Source of the DNA: JBDTSW01 sp051004675
GTDB lineage: Bacteria > Actinomycetota > Thermoleophilia > Solirubrobacterales > 70-9
Assembly: GCA_051004675.1 (NCBI GenBank)
Contig: JBPCKC010000043.1
Location: 1 to 19,274, forward strand
DNA length: 19,274 nucleotides
Direction: 5' to 3'
Shown here: piece by piece, positions 9,323 to 15,744 of the stretch
How the letters are laid out: each line of letters starts with the position of its first letter
Position numbering within the stretch: position 1 is the stretch's first letter
Notes under the pieces: generated by a model
Database searches by the model: none
What the model was told of the DNA's origin: nothing
The model's input: the letters and a program-made list of their open reading frames with translations, nothing else
Program-made: the position numbers and the translations under genes

Positions 9323-9337
9323 CGCGGATGTGCCGCG
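9323..9337. terminator. Weak hairpin between convergent genes
   Basis: CGCGG and CCGCG arms around a 5-nt loop sit in the 39-bp gap between the monooxygenase stop and the stop of the small basic protein. There is no T-tract, so it is at best a candidate bidirectional terminator. Confidence 0.25.
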
Positions 9338-9339
9338 CG

Positions 9340-9561
9340 CTAGTGGCGCCTCTTCTTACGAAGGTTCTTGGGCGGGTTCGCCTTGCGCTCCGCGGGGGTC
9401 ATCTGGCGGATGGTGAGCGACCCGTCGGCCACCTGCTCGTCGATCAGCTTCAGCCGCTCCTCGCGGCGCTTCTGCTGTCGCGAGGCGGTGGGGCCGGAGC
9501 CCTTCGGCTTCTCCTTGGAGTCTCCGTCGCCGGCTTCCTTCTTGCTCTCATCCGCAGCCAT
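9340..9561 (-). CDS. Small lysine/arginine-rich protein of unknown function
   Basis: The protein has 73 residues. The first 35 are charged and low in complexity (Lys, Glu, Asp, Gly, Ser), with no signal peptide or membrane segment. The middle, SRQQKRREERLKLIDEQVAD, is probably helical, and a basic tail ends NLRKKRRH. It could bind nucleic acid or ribosomes, but I recognise no domain. The ATG at 9561 is preceded by AAAGGGG about 10 bases upstream, a good Shine-Dalgarno element that decides this start over the longer open frame. It begins 2 bases after the stop of the SRPBCC gene, so the two are almost certainly co-transcribed. Confidence 0.7.
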   Translation of the reverse strand: MAADESKKEAGDGDSKEKPKGSGPTASRQQKRREERLKLIDEQVADGSLTIRQMTPAERKANPPKNLRKKRRH

Positions 9562-9563
9562 CG

Positions 9564-10025
9564 TCAGGCCCCTTTCGCGCCGTCCTCGAGGAACGCCTTC
9601 AGCTTGCCCGGCATGGTGTCGACCATCTGCTTTCGCAGCAGGTCCACGACCGGGCCCCTCACCACCATTCCCAGCATCCTGCCGAGGTCGACGGACAGCG
9701 CGTACGTCGCGCGGGTGCTTCCGTCGCCGAGATCCTCGAGCGCCCAGCTTCCCTCCACCGCCGAGAGGTCGCCGCTCTCCTGCTCCCAGGCGATGCTCGT
9801 GGGGGCCACATACGAGAAGCGTAGGCGGGAGGCGAGGTCGCGCACCTTCCCGTCGGTGACCGTCTTCACCAGCACCTGCCGGCCTTCTTCGTCGCGCTCG
9901 ACCGCCTCGGCGCGCTTGATCTGAGGCTGCCACTCCGGCGAGCTCTGGACGTCCGCGGCCACCTCGAAGACGCGCTCGATCGGCGCCTGGATCGTCTCGG
10001 TCGCCTCGCCCTCGATCCTGCCCAT
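9564..10025 (-). CDS. SRPBCC-fold (polyketide cyclase/START-like) protein
   Basis: This 153-residue protein has the opening of the SRPBCC family: an acidic first strand (EGEATETIQAPIERVFEVAAD) followed by SSPEWQPQIKRAE. The central strands include a WEQESGDLSAVEGSWALED segment, and a long C-terminal helix ends the fold. Members form a deep hydrophobic cavity and bind lipids, steroids or polyketides; some are enzymes and many are carriers of unknown function. No catalytic residue can be assigned. AGGG seven bases before the ATG at 10025 serves as the Shine-Dalgarno element. It is followed by the small basic protein. The 90 bp upstream, up to the LhgO-like gene, show no convincing promoter. Confidence 0.85.
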   Translation of the reverse strand: MGRIEGEATETIQAPIERVFEVAADVQSSPEWQPQIKRAEAVERDEEGRQVLVKTVTDGKVRDLASRLRFSYVAPTSIAWEQESGDLSAVEGSWALEDLGDGSTRATYALSVDLGRMLGMVVRGPVVDLLRKQMVDTMPGKLKAFLEDGAKGA

Positions 10026-10115
10026 GGGCCCACCCTATCGGTTGACCGGAGCGCCGCTTTGCCCGGAAACGAGGCTATGGCCCCACCTCGTGGCAAGGCG
10101 GTGAGGAGAGGCCGC

Positions 10116-11342
10116 TCAGAGGTCGAAGGTTCGGTCCGCCTCGTCGGCGATGTGACGCGCGATGGCGAAGGCCGAGGTCGCACCGGGCGATGGCGCGTTG
10201 CGGACGTGGAGGGCGCGCGCGGTAGCCGAGAAGGAGAAGTCGTCGACGAGCGATCCGTCCCGCGCGATCGCCTGGGCGCGAACGCCGGCGAACGCCGGCT
10301 CGACGTCGCGCACGTCCAGCTCCGGGACGAGGCGGCGCGCCGCGGCCACGAACGCGCGGCGGCTGGACGCGTGGCGCAGCTCGGTGGCACCCGCGCGCCA
10401 CCAGCGACGCGCGAGGCGCCAGGTCCCGGGCCAGGCAAGCGTGGAGCGAAGGTCGCCGGCCCGGGCCCGCCGCAGCCGGTAGGCGTCGCGCGCGGGTGCC
10501 ATCAACGCGGTCGGCCCCACGAGGACCTCGCCCGACGTGTTGCGGGTGAGGTGGACGCCGAGGAAGGGAAGCGCGGGTTCGGGGACCGGATAGATCAGCG
10601 AGCGCACGAGCTCGCGCCGTTCCGGGCGCAGGCGCAGGTAGGCGCCCCGAAACGGCACGATGCGCGGGTCCGGGGGCGCGCCTGCCATGACGGCCAGGCG
10701 ATCCGACCACACGCCGGCGCAGAACAGGGCATGAGCGGCCTCGAGCGTCCCACGCGCGTGCGTGATGTGAAGGCGCGCGCCGCGCGGCTCGATTCCCTGG
10801 ACCCCGCAGTGCGTCGCGAGCGATCCCCCCGCCTCGCGCACCTCGCCGGCCAGCGCCCGGGCGACCGCGGCGAAGTCCGCGATGCCGGTCTCGGGAGAGT
10901 GAAGGCCCGCGATGCCGGCGACGTGCGGCTCGAGCTCGCGGATTCCGTCGGGATCCAGCCGCCGCAACCCAGGTACCCCGTTCTCACGGCCGCGGCGCTC
11001 CAGCTCGTCCAGACGATCCAGCTCGTGCGATCCGGTCGCGACGATCACCTTTCCGCAGCGCTCGTGCGCGATCCCTCGGGCCTCGCAGAACTCGTACATG
11101 GCGGCGATCCCCTCCCGGCACAGCCGCGCCTTCAGCGAGCCGGGCGCGTAGTAGATCCCGGCGTGAAGCACACCCGAGTTGTGCCCGGTCTGATGCGCGG
11201 CGACCTGCTCCTCACGCTCGAGGACGCAGACGTCCAGCCGGGGATGGCGCGACTGGAGCTCCCGGGCGGCCGCAAGGCCCACGATCCCGGCGCCCACCAC
11301 AGCAAGGCCGCATCGGGCGGGCGCTGCATCGGGCTCGGGCAT
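10116..11342 (-). CDS. lhgO: L-2-hydroxyglutarate oxidase-like FAD-dependent oxidoreductase
   Basis: This 408-residue protein is of the DAO/GlpD fold. The N-terminal dinucleotide motif GAGIVG (17-22) binds FAD. The strongly conserved block HQTGHNSGVLHAGIYY (around 50-65), followed by PGSLKARLCREG, is diagnostic of the LhgO/L2HGDH group, which oxidises L-2-hydroxyglutarate to 2-oxoglutarate and feeds electrons to the respiratory chain. Later blocks (VPFRGAYLRL, FLGVHLTRN, GPTALMAP) also fit, as does the C-terminal segment APSPGATSAFAIARHIAD. Length is normal for the family. It starts 21 bases after the acyltransferase stop without a visible Shine-Dalgarno element, so it probably depends on that upstream gene for transcription. 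Related 2-hydroxyacids cannot be excluded as substrates. Confidence 0.88.
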   Translation of the reverse strand: MPEPDAAPARCGLAVVGAGIVGLAAARELQSRHPRLDVCVLEREEQVAAHQTGHNSGVLHAGIYYAPGSLKARLCREGIAAMYEFCEARGIAHERCGKVIVATGSHELDRLDELERRGRENGVPGLRRLDPDGIRELEPHVAGIAGLHSPETGIADFAAVARALAGEVREAGGSLATHCGVQGIEPRGARLHITHARGTLEAAHALFCAGVWSDRLAVMAGAPPDPRIVPFRGAYLRLRPERRELVRSLIYPVPEPALPFLGVHLTRNTSGEVLVGPTALMAPARDAYRLRRARAGDLRSTLAWPGTWRLARRWWRAGATELRHASSRRAFVAAARRLVPELDVRDVEPAFAGVRAQAIARDGSLVDDFSFSATARALHVRNAPSPGATSAFAIARHIADEADRTFDL

Positions 11343-11363
11343 CGCCGCAGGCTAGACGCTGGC

Positions 11364-12764
11364 TCAGAGCAGGAGGTCCGATATCTCCTCGACTGCCTCG
11401 CCCATGTAGATGGCCAGCCGCTGAGTGTGCGGGAGTGTGTCGCGGGCCCCCGTGAAGCCGAAGTTCAGGGTGCCGGCGTAGGAGAGGCAGGTGATGTTGA
11501 GCGCGTTGCCGTGGAGCAGCAGGGAGAGCGGAAAGAGCGCGTCCAGGCGCGACCCGTTGAAGTAGAGCGGCTCGGTGGGCCCCGGCACGTTGGAGATGCC
11601 GGCGCTGAACGGGATCGGGGCCCGGCCCCCGAGCCCCGCCATAAGGCCGGCTATGTACGGCCCGTTCAAAAGCAGTGTGTACGAGGTCCGCGCGGCCGGG
11701 GGCAGATCGCTCAGGTGCTGCTTGGCCTCCACCGTCGAGCGCTTGATGGCGTGGAGCCGCTCGAGCGGGTCGGCGACGTTGGTGCCGAGCTCGGCGACCA
11801 TCATCCCGATCGCCGTCCCGGCGCTCTCGTCGTCGGCCTCGCGGAGGTTGACCGGGATGCCGGCGGTGAGCGGGCGGTCGGGCAGCCGGCTGTGCTGGGT
11901 GAGATAGCGCCGCAGCGCGGTTCCGCAGAGGTAGAGCACCACGTCGTTCAGGGTGCACCCCGCCGCCGCCGCGATGTCCTTGAGCTGCTGGAGGTCGTAC
12001 TGCTGGGTGGCGAAGCGCCGCTGGCCGGCCAGCCTGCCGCCGAGCGCCGAGGCGGGAGCGCTGTAGGGCGCCTGCAAAGGACCGTCGTCGATGCTCGCGC
12101 GGGTGAGCTGGACGGCGGCGCGGCCCAGGCCCGTCAGCGCCGCCGCCCCGCCCCGCGCCGCGCCGGCGATCCCGCCCAGCGGGCCGCCGTTCGAGCTCCC
12201 ACCGCGACGGTCACCCTTGCTGCCCGCCCCCACGGTCCAGAAGGCCGGCATGTCTCGCATGTCGGGGTCGGTGGAGAGCGCTCGCAGGATCATGCGCATG
12301 CCGCTCACGCCGTCGATCAGCGAGTGATGCATCTTTACGTACATCGCGAAGCGGTCGCCCTCGAGGCCTTCGATCAGGTGCACCTCCCACAGCGGGCGGT
12401 GGAGGTCGAGCTGGTGGCTGTGGAGCCTCGAGACGAGGATGCCCAGCTCGCGCTGATCCCCGGGGTGCGGCAGCGCCGAGTGACGGACGTGGTAAGAGAG
12501 GTCCACGTCGCGGTCGGTGCGCATCAGCGGGGTCTTCGAGCCCAGCACCGGCGCCTGCACCAGGCGCAGGTTCCACGGCGGCGGGATCGTGTGGACCTCT
12601 CGCATCCGCTCGAGTTGATCCTTCAGGTAGCCCGCGGGCGCGTTCGGGGGCGGCGTGAACTCGAACAGGCCGCCGACGTGCATGGGCGTATCGCGCGACT
12701 CGAGGACGAGCCACGCTGCGTCGAGTGGTGGGACCTGCTTCAGGGCCACGTACGGCTCCTCCAT
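11364..12764 (-). CDS. WS/DGAT family O-acyltransferase
   Basis: This 466-residue enzyme is of the wax ester synthase/diacylglycerol acyltransferase family, which transfers acyl groups from acyl-CoA to long alcohols or diacylglycerol to make storage lipid at the membrane. The catalytic HHxxxDG motif is complete: H146, H147, D151, G152 in KMHHSLIDG. Upstream is RPLWEVHLIEG (the PLW motif), and downstream are TLNDVVLYLCG (ND motif) and the SNVPGP segment. A Gly/Ala-rich linker (about 180-215) separates the halves, as usual. The ATG at 12764 gives the normal N-terminus (PPLDAAWLVLES) but lacks a clear Shine-Dalgarno element. It is the first gene of a likely pair with the LhgO-like oxidase and diverges from chrA across 49 bp. 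Confidence 0.94.
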   Translation of the reverse strand: MEEPYVALKQVPPLDAAWLVLESRDTPMHVGGLFEFTPPPNAPAGYLKDQLERMREVHTIPPPWNLRLVQAPVLGSKTPLMRTDRDVDLSYHVRHSALPHPGDQRELGILVSRLHSHQLDLHRPLWEVHLIEGLEGDRFAMYVKMHHSLIDGVSGMRMILRALSTDPDMRDMPAFWTVGAGSKGDRRGGSSNGGPLGGIAGAARGGAAALTGLGRAAVQLTRASIDDGPLQAPYSAPASALGGRLAGQRRFATQQYDLQQLKDIAAAAGCTLNDVVLYLCGTALRRYLTQHSRLPDRPLTAGIPVNLREADDESAGTAIGMMVAELGTNVADPLERLHAIKRSTVEAKQHLSDLPPAARTSYTLLLNGPYIAGLMAGLGGRAPIPFSAGISNVPGPTEPLYFNGSRLDALFPLSLLLHGNALNITCLSYAGTLNFGFTGARDTLPHTQRLAIYMGEAVEEISDLLL

Positions 12765-12780
12765 CGGGCGTGGTCGACCC

Positions 12781-12806
12781 AGACCCTAGCCCCTCCCGTA
12801 GGGTCT
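12781..12806. promoter_or_regulatory. Perfect inverted repeat in the WS/DGAT-chrA intergenic region
   Basis: AGACCCTA (12781-12788) and TAGGGTCT (12799-12806) are perfect 8-bp arms around a 10-nt GC-rich spacer. The right arm contains the AGGG that would be the Shine-Dalgarno element of chrA, 10 bases before its ATG. The element could be an operator for both genes, or an RNA hairpin that masks the chrA ribosome site. Confidence 0.5.
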
Positions 12807-12813
12807 CGCGCCG

Positions 12814-13956
12814 ATGTACGATTCGCCCGCCTCGATTTTCCTGCGCTTCCTGCGCTTCGGGGCCCTTGCCTGGGGCGGGCCCGCCGCGCAGATCGAGCGC
12901 ATCAAGGCCGAGTGCGTGGATCGTGAGGGTTGGGTCTCAGAGGAAGCCTTCCGCCGTACCCTCGCCGTCTACCAGATCCTCCCGGGACCCGAGGCCACGG
13001 AGCTGTGCGTGTACTTCGGCCGGCTGCGCGCCGGCCGGACGGGTGCGCTGCTGGCAGGCCTGGGCTTCGTCCTCCCCGGGTTCCTCCTGATGCTGGGGCT
13101 GACCATCCTCTACGTCGAGGCCGACCTGTCGGGCAGGGTCGACGAGCTCTTCTACGGCCTCGCCGCCGCCGTCGTCGCCCTCGTGGGACGGGCCCTCATG
13201 CGGCTCGGCCGCTCGTTTCTGAGCGATCCCCCGCTCGTCGTGATCGCCGTCGCAGCCTTCGCGCTGACCGCGCTCGCAGGCGTGAGCTTCGTGATCGTCC
13301 TCGCCGGGGCCGGCCTGGCCTACGAGCTGTGGAAGCGGGCCGGAACCCGCGGCGCCCGCGGCGCCCCCGCGCTCGACCCAAGCCTCCCGGTGCTGGCCGC
13401 GATCGCCGCGGCGGTCGCGCTTCCGCTGACCGCCGAGATCTTCTTCGAGGGGCTCAAGGCCGGGATGCTCACCTTCGGCGGTGCCTACACCGTGATCCCG
13501 TTCCTCCAGGAGAGCTCGGTTGAAGCCCAGGGCTGGCTTACGCAGGAGCAGTTCGTCGACGGGCTCGCTCTCAGCGGCGCCCTGCCCGCGCCGCTCATCA
13601 TCTTCTCCACCTTCGTCGGCTACCTTGCGGGCGGGCTTGCGGGCGGGCTGGCCATGACCCTCGGCATCTTCCTGCCCGCCTTCGTGTTCCCGATCTTCCT
13701 GCACCGCCAGCTCGTCGCGCTCGCCGAGAACCCGCACATCCGCCCCTTCCTGCTTGGCGTGGCCGCGGCCGTGATCGGCCTGATCGCGGCGGTCGCCCTC
13801 GAAATCGCCGAGACCAGCATCGTGGACCTGCCGTCGGCCCTGATCGCCGTCGCGGCCTTCGCCGCCCTCATGCGCTGGCACGGCACGCTGACCGTCCTGT
13901 GGGTGATGCTCGCCGCGGGCGCCGCCGGCGCGGCGCTGCAGCTGACGGTGCTCTAA
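12814..13956 (+). CDS. chrA: Chromate transporter, ChrA (CHR) family
   Basis: This 380-residue integral membrane protein is of the long-chain CHR family, which exports chromate in the characterised members. It consists of two homologous halves. The first has LRFGALAWGGPAAQIE (13-28) and YQILPGPEATEL (53-64). The second has KAGMLTFGGAYTVIPFLQE (215-233) and LALSGALPAPLIIF (251-264). About ten hydrophobic segments are visible, and a hydrophilic loop (174-190) separates the halves. A duplicated LAGG pair sits in a membrane segment. No chrB-type regulator is nearby, so chromate resistance is a family-based assumption. The ATG at 12814 is preceded by AGGG. The 154 bp to csp hold a hairpin. Confidence 0.93.
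   Translation: MYDSPASIFLRFLRFGALAWGGPAAQIERIKAECVDREGWVSEEAFRRTLAVYQILPGPEATELCVYFGRLRAGRTGALLAGLGFVLPGFLLMLGLTILYVEADLSGRVDELFYGLAAAVVALVGRALMRLGRSFLSDPPLVVIAVAAFALTALAGVSFVIVLAGAGLAYELWKRAGTRGARGAPALDPSLPVLAAIAAAVALPLTAEIFFEGLKAGMLTFGGAYTVIPFLQESSVEAQGWLTQEQFVDGLALSGALPAPLIIFSTFVGYLAGGLAGGLAMTLGIFLPAFVFPIFLHRQLVALAENPHIRPFLLGVAAAVIGLIAAVALEIAETSIVDLPSALIAVAAFAALMRWHGTLTVLWVMLAAGAAGAALQLTVL
13625..13648. repeat. 12-bp perfect tandem duplication inside chrA
   Basis: The unit TTGCGGGCGGGC occurs twice in a row and encodes the duplicated Leu-Ala-Gly-Gly of a membrane helix. Gain or loss of a unit would preserve the frame. Confidence 0.7.
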
Positions 13957-14019
13957 GGATGCTCGCGGACGTGCAGGGCACTCGGCGAGCACCGGCCGCT
14001 ATCTTCGATGCGATACCAA

Positions 14020-14036
14020 GCCGGGATCGTCCCGGC
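14020..14036. terminator. Hairpin between chrA and csp
   Basis: GCCGGGA and TCCCGGC form a perfect 7-bp stem with a TCG loop, 64 bases after the chrA stop and 75 bases before the csp start. No T-tract follows. It is either a U-less terminator for chrA or part of the csp leader. Confidence 0.4.
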
Positions 14037-14110
14037 CCAACTGTGTCAGCGCTCCTCGTTCTCGGTTCACGCCCCCCGCGGTCCGCGGCACCCTTACGTG
14101 GAGGAAACCA

Positions 14111-14314
14111 ATGACAGCAGGAACCGTGAAGTGGTTCAGCGACGACAAGGGCTTCGGGTTCATCACGCCGGATGACGCCGGCGAGGATGTGTTCGTGCAC
14201 CACAGCGCGATCCAAGGTGACGGCTACAAGTCGCTGGCCGAGGGCGCAAAGGTGAGCTATGACACCGAGCAAGGCGCCAAGGGCCCGGCGGCCACGAACG
14301 TCCAGGCGCGATAG
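14111..14314 (+). CDS. csp: Cold-shock domain protein
   Basis: This 67-residue single cold-shock domain (OB fold) protein binds single-stranded RNA and DNA and acts as an RNA chaperone. RNP1 KGFGFI is at 13-18 and RNP2 VFVHH at 27-31. The opening TAGTVKWFSDDKG and the ending GPAATNVQA are typical. The GGAGGA Shine-Dalgarno element (gtggaggaaacc) lies about 8 bases before the ATG, one of the strongest in the window. The untranslated stretch upstream is up to 154 nt long and includes a GC hairpin, which recalls the long leaders of cspA-type genes, but I could not place a promoter. It is followed after 9 bases by a small basic protein gene. Confidence 0.97.
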   Translation: MTAGTVKWFSDDKGFGFITPDDAGEDVFVHHSAIQGDGYKSLAEGAKVSYDTEQGAKGPAATNVQAR

Positions 14315-14323
14315 GGAGCAGGC

Positions 14324-14464
14324 ATGGCGTCAGGCAGCAAGCGAAAGACCACGATGGCGAAGCTCAACCGTGAACGCAGGCTCCTCGAGCGCCGGCAAGA
14401 GAAGCAGGCCAAGAAGGCGGTGCGGAAGCAGGCAGCCGCAGACGCGCGGGTAACCGACGTTTAG
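14324..14464 (+). CDS. 46-residue basic protein downstream of csp
   Basis: The frame runs ATG to TAG and starts 9 bases after the csp stop, with a GGGAG Shine-Dalgarno element (14314-14318) that overlaps the csp stop codon. The protein starts MASGSKRKTTMAKLNRERR and continues with alternating Arg/Lys/Glu/Gln (LLERRQEKQAKKAVRKQ), predicted to form a single highly charged helix. It has no hydrophobic segment. I recall similar short basic proteins beside cold-shock genes in actinobacteria but cannot name a family. Close spacing and compatible RNA-binding chemistry suggest co-expression with the cold-shock protein. A second in-frame ATG at codon 11 is a less likely start. Confidence 0.7.
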   Translation: MASGSKRKTTMAKLNRERRLLERRQEKQAKKAVRKQAAADARVTDV

Positions 14465-14550
14465 CTAAATCGGCAACGTCCCGCGAGCCTTGTCAGCGAG
14501 CGGTGCGGATGGCGGCCGGCCCTTCACGGGGCTTTCGCTCGCCGATCTCC

Positions 14551-15531
14551 TCACGGCCGGGTTGGCTCTGCCGGCGGCGTGGTTGAGGGGCCGGCGGCGC
14601 CAAGAAACTCGGCCAGCAACGCGGCCAGGGGGCCGGGGCTGTCGACTTGGGCGAAGTGCGAACTGCGCTCGAGCCAGCGAAACTCCGCGGCGGGCACAAG
14701 CCGATGGAGCCGCGGGCCGATCTCCGGTGCCACCATCGGATCCTCCCGCGCGTACACCAGCATCAGGGGTGACGGGAAGGACTGCCCGCCGACCCGCCGC
14801 CGCTCGAGCTCGGCGACGAAGCCGGACAGCTCGGCGGGGTCGAGCGCATCCGCCAGATAGCGGACAAAGGACTTCGCGCCGGCGTCGTTGGCAAGCGGCT
14901 CGCCGTACTCGCGAGCCTCCTCGAGCGACTTCAGCGTCTCGTCGTAGTAGTGCACGTTGCGATGGCCCCACCTGAGCGGGTCGCGCCGCACCAGGCGCGC
15001 CAGCGCCCCGGCGATCCCCGGCACCCGCAGCGCGTAGTGAAGCGCTCGCAACCGCGCCAGCGGGAAGGCCGGCGCATGGACGACGACCATGCGCCCGAAA
15101 CTCGACGGCGCCCGCAGGGCCCGCTGCATGCACACATAGCCGCCGAGCGAGTTGCCGACGACGTTGCAGCCCGCGATCCCGAGCCGGTCCTGGAGAGCGC
15201 CGAGGAAGGAACCCAGGGCCGCCGCCGAGTGGCGGCGGCCCGGAACCGGTTCGCTTCGCCCACAGCCCGGCAGATCGGGGGCGATGACGCGGTAGTGGGA
15301 GCCGAGCGGGTCGAACAGGTAGCGCCACGAGTAGCTCGAGGTCATCAGGCCGTGCACCAAAAGCAGGGGCGGAGCCGCTTCCGGCCCGTAGGTCACGACG
15401 CGTGTCCGGACGCGACCAAATGCCGGCGACTCGACCACCAGGTCATCAGCGGCCGCGTCGCCGTATGCGTGAGGCAGGCGCGGACGCTCGGGCAGCGCGC
15501 TGAATGGGAGGCGGTGGAAGGGTTCGTTCAT
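14551..15531 (-). CDS. Alpha/beta hydrolase
   Basis: This 326-residue serine hydrolase is predicted to be cytoplasmic. The oxyanion-hole HG motif is in LLLVHGLMTSS (about 58-68). The nucleophile Ser128 is in the elbow GNSLGG, with acid Asp264 in YAREDPMV and base His292 in RSSHFAQVD. The segment VIAPDLPGCGRSEP is the usual strand/loop after the oxyanion region. A helical cap lies between about 150 and 230. The fold covers esterases, C-C hydrolases and haloperoxidase-like enzymes, so the substrate is open. Start choice is uncertain: ATG at 15531 is preferred, but an in-frame GTG at 15558 would add 9 residues, and neither has a Shine-Dalgarno element. It lies downstream of the sigma gene across 213 bp, so separate transcription is likely. 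Confidence 0.88.
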   Translation of the reverse strand: MNEPFHRLPFSALPERPRLPHAYGDAAADDLVVESPAFGRVRTRVVTYGPEAAPPLLLVHGLMTSSYSWRYLFDPLGSHYRVIAPDLPGCGRSEPVPGRRHSAAALGSFLGALQDRLGIAGCNVVGNSLGGYVCMQRALRAPSSFGRMVVVHAPAFPLARLRALHYALRVPGIAGALARLVRRDPLRWGHRNVHYYDETLKSLEEAREYGEPLANDAGAKSFVRYLADALDPAELSGFVAELERRRVGGQSFPSPLMLVYAREDPMVAPEIGPRLHRLVPAAEFRWLERSSHFAQVDSPGPLAALLAEFLGAAGPSTTPPAEPTRP

Positions 15532-15598
15532 GGAGGCCGGCTCGGCCAGCGCGTTCACGTTTGGTCACGGTGGTGGCTCACGGGCTCAAACTGCACGA

Positions 15599-15609
15599 TA
15601 AGCGGCTTA
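15599..15609. repeat. 11-bp palindrome upstream of the hydrolase gene
   Basis: TAAGC-G-GCTTA is perfectly symmetric and relatively AT-rich for this region. It sits about 70 bases before the hydrolase start and could be a small operator; nothing else supports a role. Confidence 0.25.
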
Positions 15610-15633
15610 CCGCGGGGCCTCACAGTCGCTGTC

Positions 15634-15681
15634 GTCTCGACGGCCCGAAGGGGCGAGTGAGATCCGCAGGCGCAGCGGAGC
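15634..15681. repeat. Double-hairpin intergenic element, possible interspersed repeat
   Basis: The element begins GTCTCGACGGC, an 11-bp word that reappears as the last 11 bases of the window. It forms two small hairpins: GCCC/GGGC around GAAG (15643-15654) and TCCGC/GCGGA around a 7-nt loop (15663-15679). It lies between the sigma and hydrolase genes. Repeat status rests on one short shared word and is tentative. Confidence 0.3.
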
Positions 15682-15744
15682 TGGTCGCCGTCGCCGAGGC
15701 GCGCGCGGACGCTTTCGGGACGGCGGGTTAGCTTGGGTCGGCGG

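Noticed and set aside
10059..12926. A 955-codon open frame on the plus strand
   Set aside because: It is antisense to the LhgO-like and WS/DGAT genes. Composition is Arg/Gly/Ala/His-rich with no domain, as expected when a GC-rich third position keeps the opposite frame open.
12937..13992. 351-codon minus-strand frame opposite chrA
   Set aside because: Its Glu/Gly/Asp-rich low-complexity translation is the antisense of membrane helices; no domain is present.
14465..14550. Terminator between the small basic protein and the hydrolase gene
   Set aside because: Only 4-bp stems and a TTTAGCTAAA palindrome overlapping the stop were found, with no T-tract; too weak to call.
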